A stretch of 64,000 nt of DNA from Limonium bicolor (GCA_023374045.1 CM041779.1:273295258-273359257); one strand, 5' to 3'; shown: positions 47,560 through 58,859, counted from the stretch's first letter. Notes: generated by a model from the sequence alone, not told the origin. A program made the numbers and translations.

Positions 47560-48000
47560 TATTCTACTGAGGATAAAAAAGCAAATAACTCCTACAGTCT
47601 AGGAGATCATAGGTCATTTGTTACAAGCCTAAACACGCATGTATAAATACGATGTATATCGTCTTAAGCAAAACACCTTGGTCATACAAAAAGAAGAGAG
47701 ATAACTAGAGCAAGTGTAAATCAGACTGAGTGTGTGTAAGTACTAGGAAGTTGGTGAGCTAGGTAGGACTGTGTCTGTGAGTTAATACTGTGTGTATTTG
47801 GTAGATTGATCATTCGGGGAACAGTTGGGGAACCATCGGCCTGCTGTCAGGAAAGGGTTAAGGACTTAAGGATAAATTCCTAAACTGTCCCGTAGTCCTT
47901 AGGTAGGGTGGAGGGAGATTGAGTGAATTTCTTTGTGTAAATTCTCAATCGAAAAGGAGTTTCCAGTTTGAGTTTATCAAGTACCCCCCTGAAATATCAA
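47513..48000 (+). repeat. S 3' LTR, remainder (right limit uncertain)
   Basis: By position this resumes the S LTR after X. A TATA box TATAAATA at 47,642-47,649 and a downstream AG-rich leader (AAAAAGAAGAGAGATAACT) suit the U3/R part of a Sirevirus LTR. The LTR end could not be fixed because no second S LTR is in the window; 48,000 is a nominal limit. Confidence 0.45.
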
Positions 48001-49659
48001 GTATTTCACATAGGATAAAGAGACGTCTACGACCGGTCGAGGACGTTTCAAGAGCACTAGCCAGTTTCAAAGCGCATGTCGAGCAACTTGGTTATTACGG
48101 TCTAGACCCGCCACTGAGATGTGGTAAGCCGTGTTGAGCTAAAGGTTCACGTGGTGAAGCGCACAATGTTATGATAGACTGATGGGTTAGCCCAAGATGT
48201 AAGATACACTAAATTCTGGTATGAACTTCAAGTGACCGAATCAGAGGGTGAACACCCTTTAGAAGAGAGAATCGGTCCCCTTGATTGATCATGGCAATTT
48301 GAGGTTGTTGAGTTTCTTGAAGGTTGGGTTGTCCAACTAGGTATTCTTTTGGTGGTCAAAGACTGATAAGCCAAAGACTTGTCTGATTCCGTACTTTGAT
48401 CTGTGTTGTCACTTCACCAAGCGAGACTTTTATGTAGGCAAGCTGCCAGAGAGTGTTGGTGGACCTGATGTTCTATGACGACGTGCTTTGTTGTGGGTTT
48501 TTGGCCCGATAACAAGGTCATGTATCCGACAAAACCATAAGGCTAACCCATAGTTAGGTTTGTTGTGGCAATGACCTAAGTCCCCCGAACTCCATGGGCT
48601 AGTTTAAAAGGGAACTTAGTAAAGGAGGTGATACTAAGAAGTCATGTTTTGTTGGAATGGAGCCAACATTGGCCTTAGATATGTGATGGGGATTCAATTG
48701 GTCCTTTATTCAGGAAATGAGCATATAAGCTCATGAGGAAGTGGTCACTTGCAAACTCTTTTGAGGTAAGGTGCATACGTGGTTCTAAGTAAAATGGGAC
48801 ATCACCTTAGTTTCCTCCCAGTAAACATAGATTGTCTAAACCCTAGGGTAAATTGAATTGATACAAGATCTGAGGAGTGGAAGGATAAATCCCACTGGTC
48901 CCAGGAAGCTCTTAGAACTCCTTGAAATCAGAAGATTCGTTCCAATTAAGGATGAGCAACCTATGCTCCTGATAAGGAGGCACATTAGGGGTGCTCCCAT
49001 AACAACCTTGCCCTTTCTTCTTTGTGTTGAAAGGGGACGCTATGTCAAAACATGATTCAAGGGTTGTCATAACTCCACGATTATACTTTGTAGACTTTAA
49101 CTACTTGAGCTTGAGATGGCCTCACCAGAATCTAGTGTTGGGAATGTTATTGCCACATTAAATTAAAGAGGGGATGATTAGTTCATCTCTCTTGACGGTT
49201 TACTCGTAATGTGGAATTTAATTCGCTCAGTCTCGTGGTTTTGTGTGAAAGATTCGCCAACTACGGTGACCTAGAGTAGAATTAGCAATGTGATCCAATT
49301 TCAGACTACCTTTGGCTCAAGATAGGACTCGAGACACGAGGTGGCTTCGTGTTACCTAGTGTCGGGTACACCTGCAAGTTACCTTACGGTGTCGCGATAG
49401 TTATTACATCACGTGAGAAAGCAGGATGTGGTGTGGTCCTTTAGGGGCCCCATACCTGTGAAAGGTCCCAGAGTTCTAGTGGAACTGTGGCTTTGGCCCA
49501 GGGCTCCACCTAGGTGGAACCTAGGGAATTTTCTAACAGTACTTGCATTTAGCTGGAGACGCACTTGCATCCTAGAATTGGTGGGAAGTTTCATCTTATG
49601 GCTTTGATGTTTCCTTTCGTCTCGTGGTTAGGTGCTTAGCACTAAAATTACTTGGTTCC
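48001..49659. other. Unassigned sequence left of Z
   Basis: No ORF above 65 codons, no recognisable transposon termini and a balanced base composition. It was contiguous with 60,678-61,162 before Z inserted at GTTCC (49,655-49,659). It may be the tail of S, another LTR or true flanking DNA. Confidence 0.4.
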
Positions 49660-50084
49660 TGTGAGCCTCGATTTTAAACCCTATCCTATGTTGATTAAAT
49701 TGATTGGGATCTAGTCGGGTTTTAGGTCCACTTATAACCTAAGATTAATAACTATGTCATAAAACAATATTATTAAAACCTAAGCTAGCTCACTGGAACC
49801 TATTATGAGTCGCCACCTAATTTTAACCTAGATCAAATTAGGAAAGGAGTTCGGGTTCGGGGCTTGATATTCGACTTAATTAGGGTTCAATTACTTTCAT
49901 TACCCTTCCTAGGTCGTTTTTCCTCTACTCAGTTTATTTACGGCTTATTACGAGTCGTTTTAACCTAAGTGCGCAAGCTTCTGTTTTTTTGTGTTTTTTA
50001 GCGTTTTTTGACAGAAAATTAAAGTGAAATTAAAAGCTACCTAAACTAGGGTTTCGGAGGCAGAATTAGGTCAAATTTTGATTA

Positions 50085-50342
50085 CGTCCGTAGCCACGGA
50101 CCAAACGTCCGAGACCACGGACCCCAGTTAACCTAATATACAGAAAAGTCGAAATTAAAGGAAAACAAAAATTTGCAAGGTCCGGGGCCACGGACAGGAT
50201 GTCCGTGGGCCCGGACATTATTAGAAAAACCTAAATTTTGAATTTTTAAAATCCCGCCGCCGTCCGTGGGTGTCCGTGGTCTCGGACAACGCGTCCGAGG
50301 TCCCGGACCATAGGTCCGAGGTCACGGACCACCCACGGACAG
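50085..50342. repeat. Z LTR GTCCGTGG palindrome array (3' LTR)
   Basis: About nine half-sites of GTCCG and CGGAC in alternating orientation, such as CGTCCGAGACCACGGAC and GTCCGTGGGCCCGGAC. In element sense the array is about 580-840 nt downstream of the TATA box, so it would be transcribed. The other LTR has the same array at 59,311-59,567. Confidence 0.88.
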
Positions 50343-50922
50343 GGGTTTTCAGAAGGTTCCCGAGGGTGTTTTGAGCTCAAATTTTATGGGTGTGTAGCCT
50401 GAAAGATGTACAAGACGTTAGCGATTGAAAGTTTTCAATTTGAATTCGAATTAAGCACGAAACTTAGCAAACAAGTTATCTGACAGAGGCTTAAATAAAC
50501 AGCAATACAGAAGCCTACGAAGGTTAGTTTGAGCCCAAATTTTGAGGCAAGACAGATAATACCGTGGTGAGTCAGGGAAGTGGAGTTTCTACCTGTTTTA
50601 CCTTCGGATTCACAACGTTTCTTCACACCGGGACTCGTCGAGTGCTCCGTTGATGGCAGACCCGAGAGGATTTCGACCCAAGCTTCTGGTTGCTGGTTGT
50701 CCTTGCTGTTCTTCACGTTTTAGAGGTGTTTTTGTGAGGTTTTGATGATTATTGGTGCTTTGGGGATTGGAAAACGTGTTTAGATGGTGATTTCGGGGGA
50801 TTTTCAGTATGATTTGGGTGGCCGGGTGTTGGAAAACGTGAGAGAGAGAGGAGGCCGTGTTTTCTGACTCTCTAGGGTTCTTGAGTGTGTGAGGTTCCTG
50901 CCTTTATCCAAAAACCTATCCC

Positions 50923-50930
50923 CTTATATA
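50923..50930 (-). promoter_or_regulatory. Z LTR TATA box (3' copy)
   Basis: Minus-strand TATATAAG within TCTATATAAGGGG. The 5' LTR copy is at 60,151-60,158. The transcript would run leftward. Confidence 0.6.
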
Positions 50931-51444
50931 GACTCCCTTAAAGATAAAAGAATCTAGTAAAAGTAAGATTTTTCGATATTTTAGTTAAGTGACTTCCCAA
51001 AGGAATTTGCCATGAAATTTTAACCACATGTCAAGGATGGATATTATGAATTTTCTGAGGTGGAAACGAATTTTTTAAATGCTGGAGCATTTTTAAATTG
51101 AATTTCTCGTCAGATTCAATCAGAAATTGCTAGAAAATTATTGGAAATTCGAAAAATCAAAATTCCAACGCCATTATGCTTAAAATGTCATCCTCTATCA
51201 TGGGTTAAAATATCAAAGCATTTCGAGCTGATTTGGGCACCCTTCGGAGGAGAGAGAAAGCTTACAAGAGGTCTTAGGAGCCTTTAAAGATTACCAAAAC
51301 GCCCCTGAAAGTGACGAAGCTGCTCCCCATGCCATGGAACGTGCCGATCGGACCGGGATCCCTCACCGCTTGATTAAAATGCCTCTCACAACCGTACCGT
51401 ACCACGTAGACCCTAACCAGGGGGTCAAAATTTTGGGTATAACA

Positions 51445-51457
51445 GATTGCCCCCCGT
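51445..51457 (-). promoter_or_regulatory. Z polypurine tract
   Basis: In minus sense GACGGGGGGCAATC directly precedes the LTR start TGTTATACC. Related GGGGGCAAT words occur upstream in the element at about 53,212, 53,284 and 54,371. Confidence 0.8.
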
Positions 51458-51567
51458 CAACTGGACTTTGTAACGAATGTGAAAAGTCTGGTTGATGCTT
51501 GAGTGGTGCCCCAAAATTTTGGACCCCACAGAATCCTCCACGTTGTGTGAAACCGGGTTAACGATGC

Positions 51568-52092
51568 CCAGCTATTCGGAGGCGCTGACTACCTAAGCTA
51601 CAAAACATTGTCGAGCTATTCTAAGGCGCTGACTACCTAAGCTACAAAGCATTGTCGAGCTATTCTAAGGCGCTGACTACCTAAAATACAAAGCATTGTC
51701 GAGCTATTCTAAGGCGCTGACTACCTAAAATACAAAGCATTGTCGAGCTATTCTAAGGCGCTGACTACCTAAAATGATGAAAATGATGTCGAGCTATTCT
51801 AAGGCGCTGACTACCTGAAATGATGAAAATGATGTCGAGCTATTCTAAGGCGCTGACTACCTGAAATGATGATATGATGTCGAGCTATTCTAAGGCGCTG
51901 ACTACCTGAAATGATGATATGCTGTCGAGCTATTCTAAGGCGCTGACTACCTAAAGTGATGAAAATGATGTCAAGCTATTCTAAGGCGTTGACTGCCTGA
52001 AATGATGATATGCTGTCGAGCTATTCTAAGGCGCTGACTACCTAAAGTGGTGAAAATGATGTCAAGCTATTCTAAGGCGTTGACTGCCTAGG
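51568..52092. repeat. Z tandem array 1 (about 12 x 44-46 bp)
   Basis: The unit core is CTATTCTAAGGCGCTGACTA followed by CCT and a variable tail (AAAATACAAAGCAT, GAAATGATGATATG and others). Neighbouring units are more alike than distant ones, as expected of recent local duplication. It lies in the 3' untranslated part of Z. Confidence 0.92.
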
Positions 52093-52094
52093 GT

Positions 52095-52205
52095 GTGAAA
52101 ACTGGATGCAAATGCAAGAATGCTGAAATGCTAATGATGCAAATGATGCTGATGCTGATGATAATGCCGATGATGTTGATGATGCCGATGATGCTGATGA
52201 TGCTC
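52095..52205. repeat. Z (GAT)n-like microsatellite
   Basis: ATGATGCTGATGCTGATGAT and similar imperfect trinucleotides, probably seeded from the GATGATG tails of array 1. Confidence 0.85.
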
Positions 52206-52415
52206 GGATGCTTCAGGGGGACCGAAACCCGTGTCGATGCTCCTGGCTGGACCCAATGTGGACTTATTGCCATCGCCCCCCAAGCCGGTGTGCAGGATAA
52301 CTCCTGGTAAAAACCCTGGGGACTTATTGCCTTTGCCCACCATTCGTTGATCCCAAAAATAAGTTGACATCGCAAAAGGAGGATTTATTGCCATCACCTC
52401 GCCAACTTTCTGTCG

Positions 52416-52809
52416 CCAGGTCTTGTGACGCGCCTGGATAATGCAACTAGGTCTTATGACGAGCCTATAAATGAGATGAATGCAATGTGTTTAATGAGAG
52501 TGGGTAAGCTAAAAGGTAATGCTAGGTCTTACTACGAGCCTAAAGGAAAGGACCTCGGTCTTATGACGAGCCTAAAGGGAGGTTCTAGGTCTTATGACGA
52601 GCCTAAAGGATGGTTCTAGGTCTTATGACGAGCCTAAGGGAATGCAACTAGGTCTTATGACGAGCCTAAAGGATGGTTCTAGGTCTTATGACGAGCCTAA
52701 GGGATGCAACTAGGTCTTATGACGAGCCTAAAGGGAGGTTCTAGGTCTTATGACGAGCCTAAGGGATGCAACTAGGTCTTATGACGAGCCTAAAGGATGG
52801 TTCTAGGTG
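52416..52809. repeat. Z tandem array 2 (about 11 x 30-32 bp)
   Basis: The unit is CTAGGTCTTATGACGAGCCT plus AAAGGATGGTT or AAGGGATGCAA. The two unit types partly alternate, giving a higher-order 62-bp period over 52,615-52,800. The first units are more diverged. Confidence 0.9.
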
Positions 52810-52884
52810 AACGTGAGTAAGATGCATGATGGGTCTAAACAGATGTAGAAGGATTAGGGTTTATGTCAAACCTGGAAACGGTGG

Positions 52885-53130
52885 GGCTCAAGACGGGCCT
52901 GCGGGTGTTTGAGTTGTGAAGGTAGGGCTTAGGACGGGCCTGCGATTTGAGTGTGAAGGTAGGACGGGCCTGAGGGAATTTGATGTGGAGGTAGGGCTTA
53001 GGACGGGCCTGTGGATGTTTGATGTGGAGGTAGGGCTTAGGACGGGCCTGTAGAAATTTGATGTGGAGGTAGGGCTTAGGACGGCCCTGTGGATGTTTGA
53101 TGTGGAGGTAGGGCTTAGGACGGGCCTGAG
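52885..53130. repeat. Z tandem array 3 (about 7 x 36-40 bp)
   Basis: The unit is GGTAGGGCTTAGGACGGGCC followed by TGTGGATGTTTGATGTGGA. The CTTAGGACGGGCCT core differs by two bases from CTTATGACGAGCCT of array 2. On the minus strand it translates as repeats of QARPKPYLHIKHP inside an open frame (53,323-52,835), which I regard as fortuitous. Confidence 0.9.
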
Positions 53131-54773
53131 TGATATGAGGAGGGTTTGATCCTTTGGATTTTGGATTTTTGGGACTCAATCGTGTCATTGTTGCAATTGT
53201 TGGGACCAACAATTGCCCCCAGTATTTTTCCTTAAGGCAATCCGAGTTTTTTAGGATTTTATGGCAATCGATCGGAACGATCGATTGCCCCCAGTATTTT
53301 CTTTGATTAACTGCACAAAACAAGTCTCACTCTCACAAGGTCAGGGTTTATCTTGATGTGGTGCTTTCTATCTACACTCAAAGTATTTGATGCTTGCGCT
53401 CGTACTCTCCTTTTGGGTCAAGACATCTCAACCATTGAATTTGACATTTGTTCGATTTACGCGTTCAACCTGTTACTTTCACGTGATTGGATACACAACT
53501 ACTAAGTCGGAAGTCTTTTGAGCTTATAACATGGCTATGGGTGTAATGAAAGACAATGGGACGATGGAGGAATGTTTAGGATATGTGGAGCTATAAGGGT
53601 GACCAAAGCTGCAACTTGCGCCGTCTCTCGGACTTGCTTCTTTGTCCTGAAGTCGTTTGGCTACTTCGTGATGACTTCGCTTACGAGCTTGGAACTCTGG
53701 ATTTTTGAATTGTTCCTTGCATCCTTTCTCCTTCTTCCAATTTTGATTTCTTCAAGGCTTTTCAGGTTTGCCTTTCTTTGGATTTCTTTCCTTTCGGGGT
53801 TCTTGTGTTTCCCGGTTTTGAACTTTGAGAGCTGTTTTGATGCTAGCTCATTTGGATCCTGTGTCACTTTGGGACCATTTGCGGATCGCTTTGTCATGCT
53901 GGTAGCGGTTTTGCTTCTTTGGACTTGTGAAGTTGTTGTTCAAAAGTCGGGCTCCTTGCTTCCTTTGGTCACCGGGTCGGTTATTCATCATTGGCGGCTT
54001 GTTTGTGGAGCCTATAGTGTTGTAAAAGAGGTCATATATGAAAAGCTCAGCGGGGGTGCCTAGGGTTTAATGACTGGGTTCACAGCTTTTGGCTGTGTGG
54101 TGCTGTACCTAGGTGCTTCGTCATCCCTAATAGTTGTGTATCCGTTCTTTGTTACTTTTCACAGGTTTAAGCGTAAATTTACAAATTATCTCCTTCGGTC
54201 GGAGTCATGCCGTTCACTCACTTTGAATGTGACCTCTCTGGAGTCGTGTAAAAATGACACGCTCTTTCGCTCTTGGTTTTACCGCTCAAGGCACTCTCGC
54301 GAAACGTTCACTCAGAGACTTGTTTGCGCATTTAAACAAAAGAAATAAACATTATCGCTCCTTAACTCAGATTGCCCCCAGTATCGTTGCGGGGTTTTTC
54401 TCGACAAGCCTTTTGAATACCCAAGTTATTTTGAGGAGGGTGATTACATGTGTGAGGATGGTGGTGAGTGATGATGGGGATTGTTAAGTGATTTATTTTT
54501 CCTGTTTCAAAAACTCTTCCAGTTTAGACTTTGGTGAAGTGACGGAGAGATAAAGTGATAGGACACATGGGTGAAATGACTTGTTTTTACCTTGTTTTGA
54601 CGGCAAAGATGCATAACTAACTTGTGATAGTGGACAACGATTTCCTATATGCAAGAGTTTTCTCGATAACATGAAATAAAACATGCAACAAGTGTCAAGG
54701 CACAAAGTCACCAAAAGAAAAACTCATGTCTGACAATACAAACGAAAAAGGACATGAAACATCTAGAGAAAAT
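53131..54773 (-). other. Z 3' region between arrays and ORF-B
   Basis: No domain recognised. It contains three GGGGGCAAT polypurine-like words on the minus strand. A 78-codon Lys-rich minus ORF (53,897-53,661) and a 163-codon hydrophobic plus ORF (53,572-54,063) overlap each other. I judge neither to be a gene with confidence. Confidence 0.5.
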
Positions 54774-56022
54774 TCAAAGTCCTAAAACTACTGCTCTGGA
54801 GGAGGTGGACGTGGGAAGACTGAATATGTGAGCCATGAAAGCATCTGCGACCCTCCATGCGCACCTGCCTACGCTCCATGCGACCCTGGGTGATGTGGAG
54901 AGACTGGATATCCCTCTGCAAGCTCTCAAGTGTGGCTGGCTGTGGTGGCGGAGCGGGTAAGGCGTAGTATGAGAAAGTGGTACAGGGTACTCAGTACCCA
55001 TGTAACTCGGTCCCTCACCCTGGTAGGTGTGTCCTCCTGACGGGTCCTCGTGGTGTGGGATGTCCTCAGGCTCCGGTGCCTGCTGCCTCTGCCTGGGCCG
55101 GACTGGTCTCTGAGAGAAGACTCTGGCCTGCTGCGGGAAAGCCCAACCCTGATCGGCTGAGTAGCCAAGGGACCTCAGCATCTCCATGGTGTAGGTGGGA
55201 TACAAGGCTCCCAATCATCATCCCCATCGGGACCCGCGCGCACTCGCATAGCCACTGAATGAAACTCGGGTAAACCAAAGCGTGGCGACCAGCCCGGGCT
55301 GCTATCATCAGGTGGTCTCTCATCAGGACAGACAGCGGGATCAAGCCCTCCTCTGAGTCAGGTGGATGCTGAATGTACCTCATGAGGAAGCAGTAGCGAG
55401 CGGAGACGTCGTTACGCGCTTTCGGTAGCACGTTACGAGACAGGACCTCCAATAACACCCTATCAAGAGCGGTAGGTAAAGCGGAGGGGAGGATCACCTG
55501 CTTCCTTGGCTGATCCCTCGTAGAAGAACGAACGCGCTCTGATAGTAGAGTGCTGCAGATAGAACTGGCGTGCCTCGCTCTCCAAGGCCGCCATCGTCTC
55601 TAGCCCCCTGTGCTCAGGGTCACTAGGATGCAAGCCGTAAAAATGCACAAAGTCGTCCAAGCCCACAGCAATGTGCTGACCCGTACATAGGATACCACAG
55701 CCCCGGTATCGTCCTGGTCCAAGTTAGCATAGAACTCTATCACTAACTCTCTAACATAGCTCTTCGGGCAGGCAAGCAACCCCACCCAGTGAAGGTGCTG
55801 AAATAGGTGGTCGAGGTCGAAAGTGGCGATCACGTCATCGCCGAAGAGACGCTCCTGCTGGATGGAAATATCCTGATTCTCATAGAACCAGCGCTCCTGC
55901 TGAGCTCCTCTGAAACGGGTATGGTCATAGGTAGGGGATGTCTCTCTGCGGCGCCTGCGACGTGGCTGAGAGCCTGATGCCCCAGCCCCAACTACCCCAC
56001 GGGAACTCCTACGACCCTCCAT
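54774..56022 (-). pseudogene. Z ORF-B: plant-transposon-type protein, frame-broken
   Basis: The start ATG at 56,022 opens MEGRRSSRGVVGAGASGSQP and a basic RRRRRR patch. A globular domain follows with ERLFGDDVIATFDLDHLFQH and ELVIEFYANLDQD, close in style to the putative plant transposon protein family (PF20167-like). It continues in other frames: 55,666-55,463 (DDFVHFYGLHPSDPEHRG), 55,497-55,066 (ALDRVLLEVLSRNVLPKAR, YCFLMRYIQHPPDSEEG) and a Pro/Gln-rich tail to 54,774. There are three frame changes; the first sits at a short C-run (55,680-55,682). Given nearly identical LTRs, these may be sequence errors. Function unknown. Confidence 0.65.
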
Positions 56023-56880
56023 GGTATGCCTGTGGATTCAACGAGACAAAAGACATATAATTCTGCAGGAATTTTGACAGAGTCTCCCCTAAATTTTCAC
56101 GAATCCCGTGCTTTCAAATGCACTCCACACCATATAATCAGTCCTAGGATCTACCACGTATGCAAATTTTAAACATTCCACAAGCAAAAAACGCGAGAAA
56201 CCACATTTCACACTAAAACACACTAAACTAGAACGGACGACTTTTGACAGTTATAAGCAATTTTATCCTTCCAAACAAACTTTTCACGTCTTAAAATGCC
56301 CTTCTAAAGCTAGTTGGCCATTTTAAACATAAAAAACCAAACTTCGAAAATTTGACCCGAGAACCACCATTGTCGTCTTCTTCCTAGCTCCAAATTTCGT
56401 TTTTCTTTCTGTTTCTTCACCAAAATGGACAAATGAGTAGTCAAAATGTAGAGAAAACTTACCCAAATACAATGGTGGAAGAGTATTTTGGATTGAGGGT
56501 CGAGAAAGTGTCGAAAATGGCCAAAAACAACTCGCCCCGGACCTAGCTCGGACGCAACTTTCAGCCTCCGTAAGTGCTCGAAATGGAGAGATCTTGGTAT
56601 GGAAATGCCTAGAATTGAAAGAGGGATGTTTTGTGAGCAAAATGGCGGTGGAATGGAGTGATTTGGCCAAGAAATGAGTGAGATATGGAGGAGAGAAGTT
56701 AGGGTTTTGGAAATGGAGGGCTGGAATGAAAATGGCGAATTTGGGACGAATTCCCGATTTGAATCGGCTGGGGGAAGTCACTAAGTGGAACGGCGTCGTT
56801 TGGAGGTCAAACGGGCGCGTCTGAGTCAACGTCCGGGGCCACGGACGGCGCGTCCGGGGTCACGGACGCCCCTTTTCTTT
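56023..56880 (-). other. Z leader-like region upstream of ORF-B
   Basis: In minus sense it starts with a GTCCGTGG palindrome pair (56,831-56,868), then a CT-rich, ORF-poor leader. A splice-donor-like GGGTAAGTTTTC is near 56,463. The sequence then runs to the ORF-B ATG. This looks like a second 5' leader inside the element. The promoter and intron are inferences. Confidence 0.4.
56831..56868. repeat. Internal copy of the Z palindrome
   Basis: GTCCGGGGCCACGGACGGCG and a second half-site pair GTCCGGGGTCACGGAC. It is the same word class as the LTR arrays but 2 kb inside the element. Confidence 0.8.
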
Positions 56881-57015
56881 CCTTTTCTCCGAAAATTGAT
56901 TGATTAAACTAAAAGAGGTCTAACAAAACAAAATATTCTCTTTATTCATCTCGAAGTTAGAAGAAGTACACATTATAGAGTTCTAAGAAAACAGGAAATG
57001 CCTAGGATTAAGTGT

Positions 57016-58173
57016 CTAGAACGCAAGTTTCCTCTTGACAACTCTTGGCTCGGTCAACCCCTCCTTTCTTCGTTTGAATGCATCCACCTCCTCCTTTCGA
57101 CCGTATAGCCATTTCCGATAGCTTGCTGAGAGCTCCAAGTCTTCAAGTGCTAGGGGCTTCACCACTTGAACTTCCCCTTCGAGTCGATCCATCATGATTG
57201 CATAAAGAGCCTCATGATCGTATGCTTTCCTTGGTGCTTCGTATAACAAACCCTTGGGTCGGCTCTGGGCTCGCCCAATCTGACGGCTGGAACGCCATGG
57301 GTGGATGACATAAAAGCTCTCAAAACCGGGTAACGAGACCCCTCCATAATAGCCTCCACACATTCGAACTCCTTCAATTTTCCAAGCTGAGACCGTCCAT
57401 CGAACTTGATGTCCCTGCCGTATGGAGTTCAAAAGGGCCGGCCATCCACCAACCGGCTCCTCGGGGGCTCGCCTTCTAGGGAGATGCTGGATCGTGAACG
57501 TTTGGTTATACTCAGGAATCAGCTTAAGCCGCTCGAGAAGCCAGACTTGCAGAAGATAAATGCTCCCTTCGAAGAAGTAAGGGGTATCCTTTGACTTGGG
57601 CCATGAATCCAAACTCTGAATAATCTGCGCGACTATCAGTGGTCCCAAGGCGAAACCGGCTCGAACCTGTAGAAGCAAAGGGAAAACTTTTCGGTGTATA
57701 GCCATGTATGGGGTTCTGAAAAGGTAGATTGCCAACAATGCGAGATCGAGAAAGTTCCTCTTGTGTTCTAAAGAAGTCTCAGGGGTAATGAAGTCTGAAA
57801 GAGTTTCCACCGGCAATCCTTCGGGCCCCACCATTCCTAGTAACTGGGTCGGACTTAGCCCAAGTAAATAGGAATGGGCCTCGACCGGCGAGGGTGTCAA
57901 GTTTGGTACCACCGGGCTAGCTAGGGTATTGGCCCCTAGGAGTGCGTCAAACTCCTCAGGCAGCAAAGTCAGCTCATTATCTCCAAACTTGAAAAGATGT
58001 TCAACTGGGTCCCAATGGTTAATAGCCGCTCTCAGGAAATCTTCGTGCAATCGGGTCTGGGATAAATATGCCAGAGTGTGGAGGATGGACAGCTTATTGA
58101 CTTTCTTTGACCAGTTGAACACATCTTTCATAGTTCTGTCACAGGACTTGTTGAATTCGAAGCAGTGGGCCAT
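57016..58173 (-). CDS. Z ORF-A: plant mobile-domain-like retrotransposon protein
   Basis: An intact ORF of 385 codons from Met at 58,173 (MAHCFEFNKSCDRTMKDVFN). An in-frame Met 19 codons upstream (58,230) is possible but its extension looks untranslated. Visible blocks are FKFGDNELTLLPEEFDALLG (near residue 62), a helical middle with KRNFLDLALLAIYLFRTPYM, WPKSKDTPYFFEGSIYLLQV (near 210) and a Lys/Arg-rich C-terminus. This resembles the plant mobile domain / DUF7745-type proteins carried by Tat and Ogre elements ahead of gag. No catalytic motif is evident, and function is unknown. It is the longest intact non-enzymatic ORF in the window and is the first ORF after the primer site. Confidence 0.7.
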   Translation of the reverse strand: MAHCFEFNKSCDRTMKDVFNWSKKVNKLSILHTLAYLSQTRLHEDFLRAAINHWDPVEHLFKFGDNELTLLPEEFDALLGANTLASPVVPNLTPSPVEAHSYLLGLSPTQLLGMVGPEGLPVETLSDFITPETSLEHKRNFLDLALLAIYLFRTPYMAIHRKVFPLLLQVRAGFALGPLIVAQIIQSLDSWPKSKDTPYFFEGSIYLLQVWLLERLKLIPEYNQTFTIQHLPRRRAPEEPVGGWPALLNSIRQGHQVRWTVSAWKIEGVRMCGGYYGGVSLPGFESFYVIHPWRSSRQIGRAQSRPKGLLYEAPRKAYDHEALYAIMMDRLEGEVQVVKPLALEDLELSASYRKWLYGRKEEVDAFKRRKEGLTEPRVVKRKLAF

Positions 58174-58859
58174 GGACCTTTTCCTGTTTTTACCAAGAAA
58201 AGAAAACACACACAGGATATCAATCAGCACTCAACTTTGTTTATGGGCCACAAGCAACTGGGACTTCGAACTGGGTTGGGCCAACTGTGGGGGTAACTCC
58301 CTATCCGTTCTAAGTCTGGTTATGGGCCAATCACAAGAGCAAACAAGGTTCCACACAAGTTCAAAATGTCCTCACCTGACGGCCTTGATTAATGGGTATG
58401 GATCAATCCGGAGAGGTGCTTGGGGCGCGGGCCCAGGTCACCACAAAGGAATAGGGCTTGCACGCTATTCTCCTTGGGCCACCCCACTTTTTCACATCAC
58501 CTAAAGGTGTGCGTCTACGGTCGGGTCTTTGACTGACCAAACAATGGGCTTGGTAAGGGTACTGCCAGGAAAACGCTTGGGGCTAAGGCCCAGGTATTAA
58601 GGGGGTGTGGTTAGACGACACCCTCCTCTTTTCCCCCGCTTATTCACATCACCTAAAAGGTGTGAGTCCCTGACAGGGGACCCTCAAACGGGTCCCGGGG
58701 TGAAATCGGTTTGCGTGGACCCTCGCTCTCATATGATGCCAAGGTGCAGGAATTAAAGTGCGCACAGAGGTAAACAAACAATGTAATAAAGCCATAAATA
58801 AACATTTTCAAGTTAAGCCCTCTTTCTTAAAATCAAACAAGTTTAAAATTAAGAAGTTA
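58174..58859 (-). other. Z 5' leader between primer site and ORF-A
   Basis: GC-richer leader without ORFs in sense. It carries two related blocks with TTCACATCACCTAAAGGTGT (58,491 and 58,643 areas; the second reads CCTAAAAGGTG), each containing the near-palindrome CACCTAAAGGTG. Confidence 0.55.

Larger units (their letters stand above)
49660..51444 (-). repeat. Z 3' LTR
   Basis: In minus sense TGTTATACCC...GGCTCACA. TATA box TATATAAG is on the minus strand at 50,923-50,930. A palindrome array is at 50,085-50,342. A short ORF (50,716-50,435 minus) is repeated in the other LTR but has no recognised domain. Confidence 0.95.

Noticed and set aside
50435..50716. A 93-codon minus ORF, duplicated exactly at 59,661-59,942
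   Set aside because: The duplication only reflects the two LTRs of Z. There is no recognised domain, and it lies in the transcribed LTR leader.
51568..52810. Regular direct repeats resembling a CRISPR array
   Set aside because: The units abut without unique spacers, the context is a plant Tat retrotransposon, and no cas gene is present.
52835..53323. A minus-strand ORF encoding repeats of QARPKPYLHIKHP
   Set aside because: It is the translation of tandem array 3. The repeat is non-coding DNA whose unit length happens to keep one frame open.
53572..54063. A 163-codon plus-strand ORF with hydrophobic stretches, resembling a membrane protein
   Set aside because: It runs against the orientation of Z, overlaps the 3' region of the element, shows no family motif, and its hydrophobicity is what T-rich DNA gives by chance.
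57929..58504. A 191-codon plus-strand ORF
   Set aside because: It is the antisense shadow of ORF-A and the Z leader.
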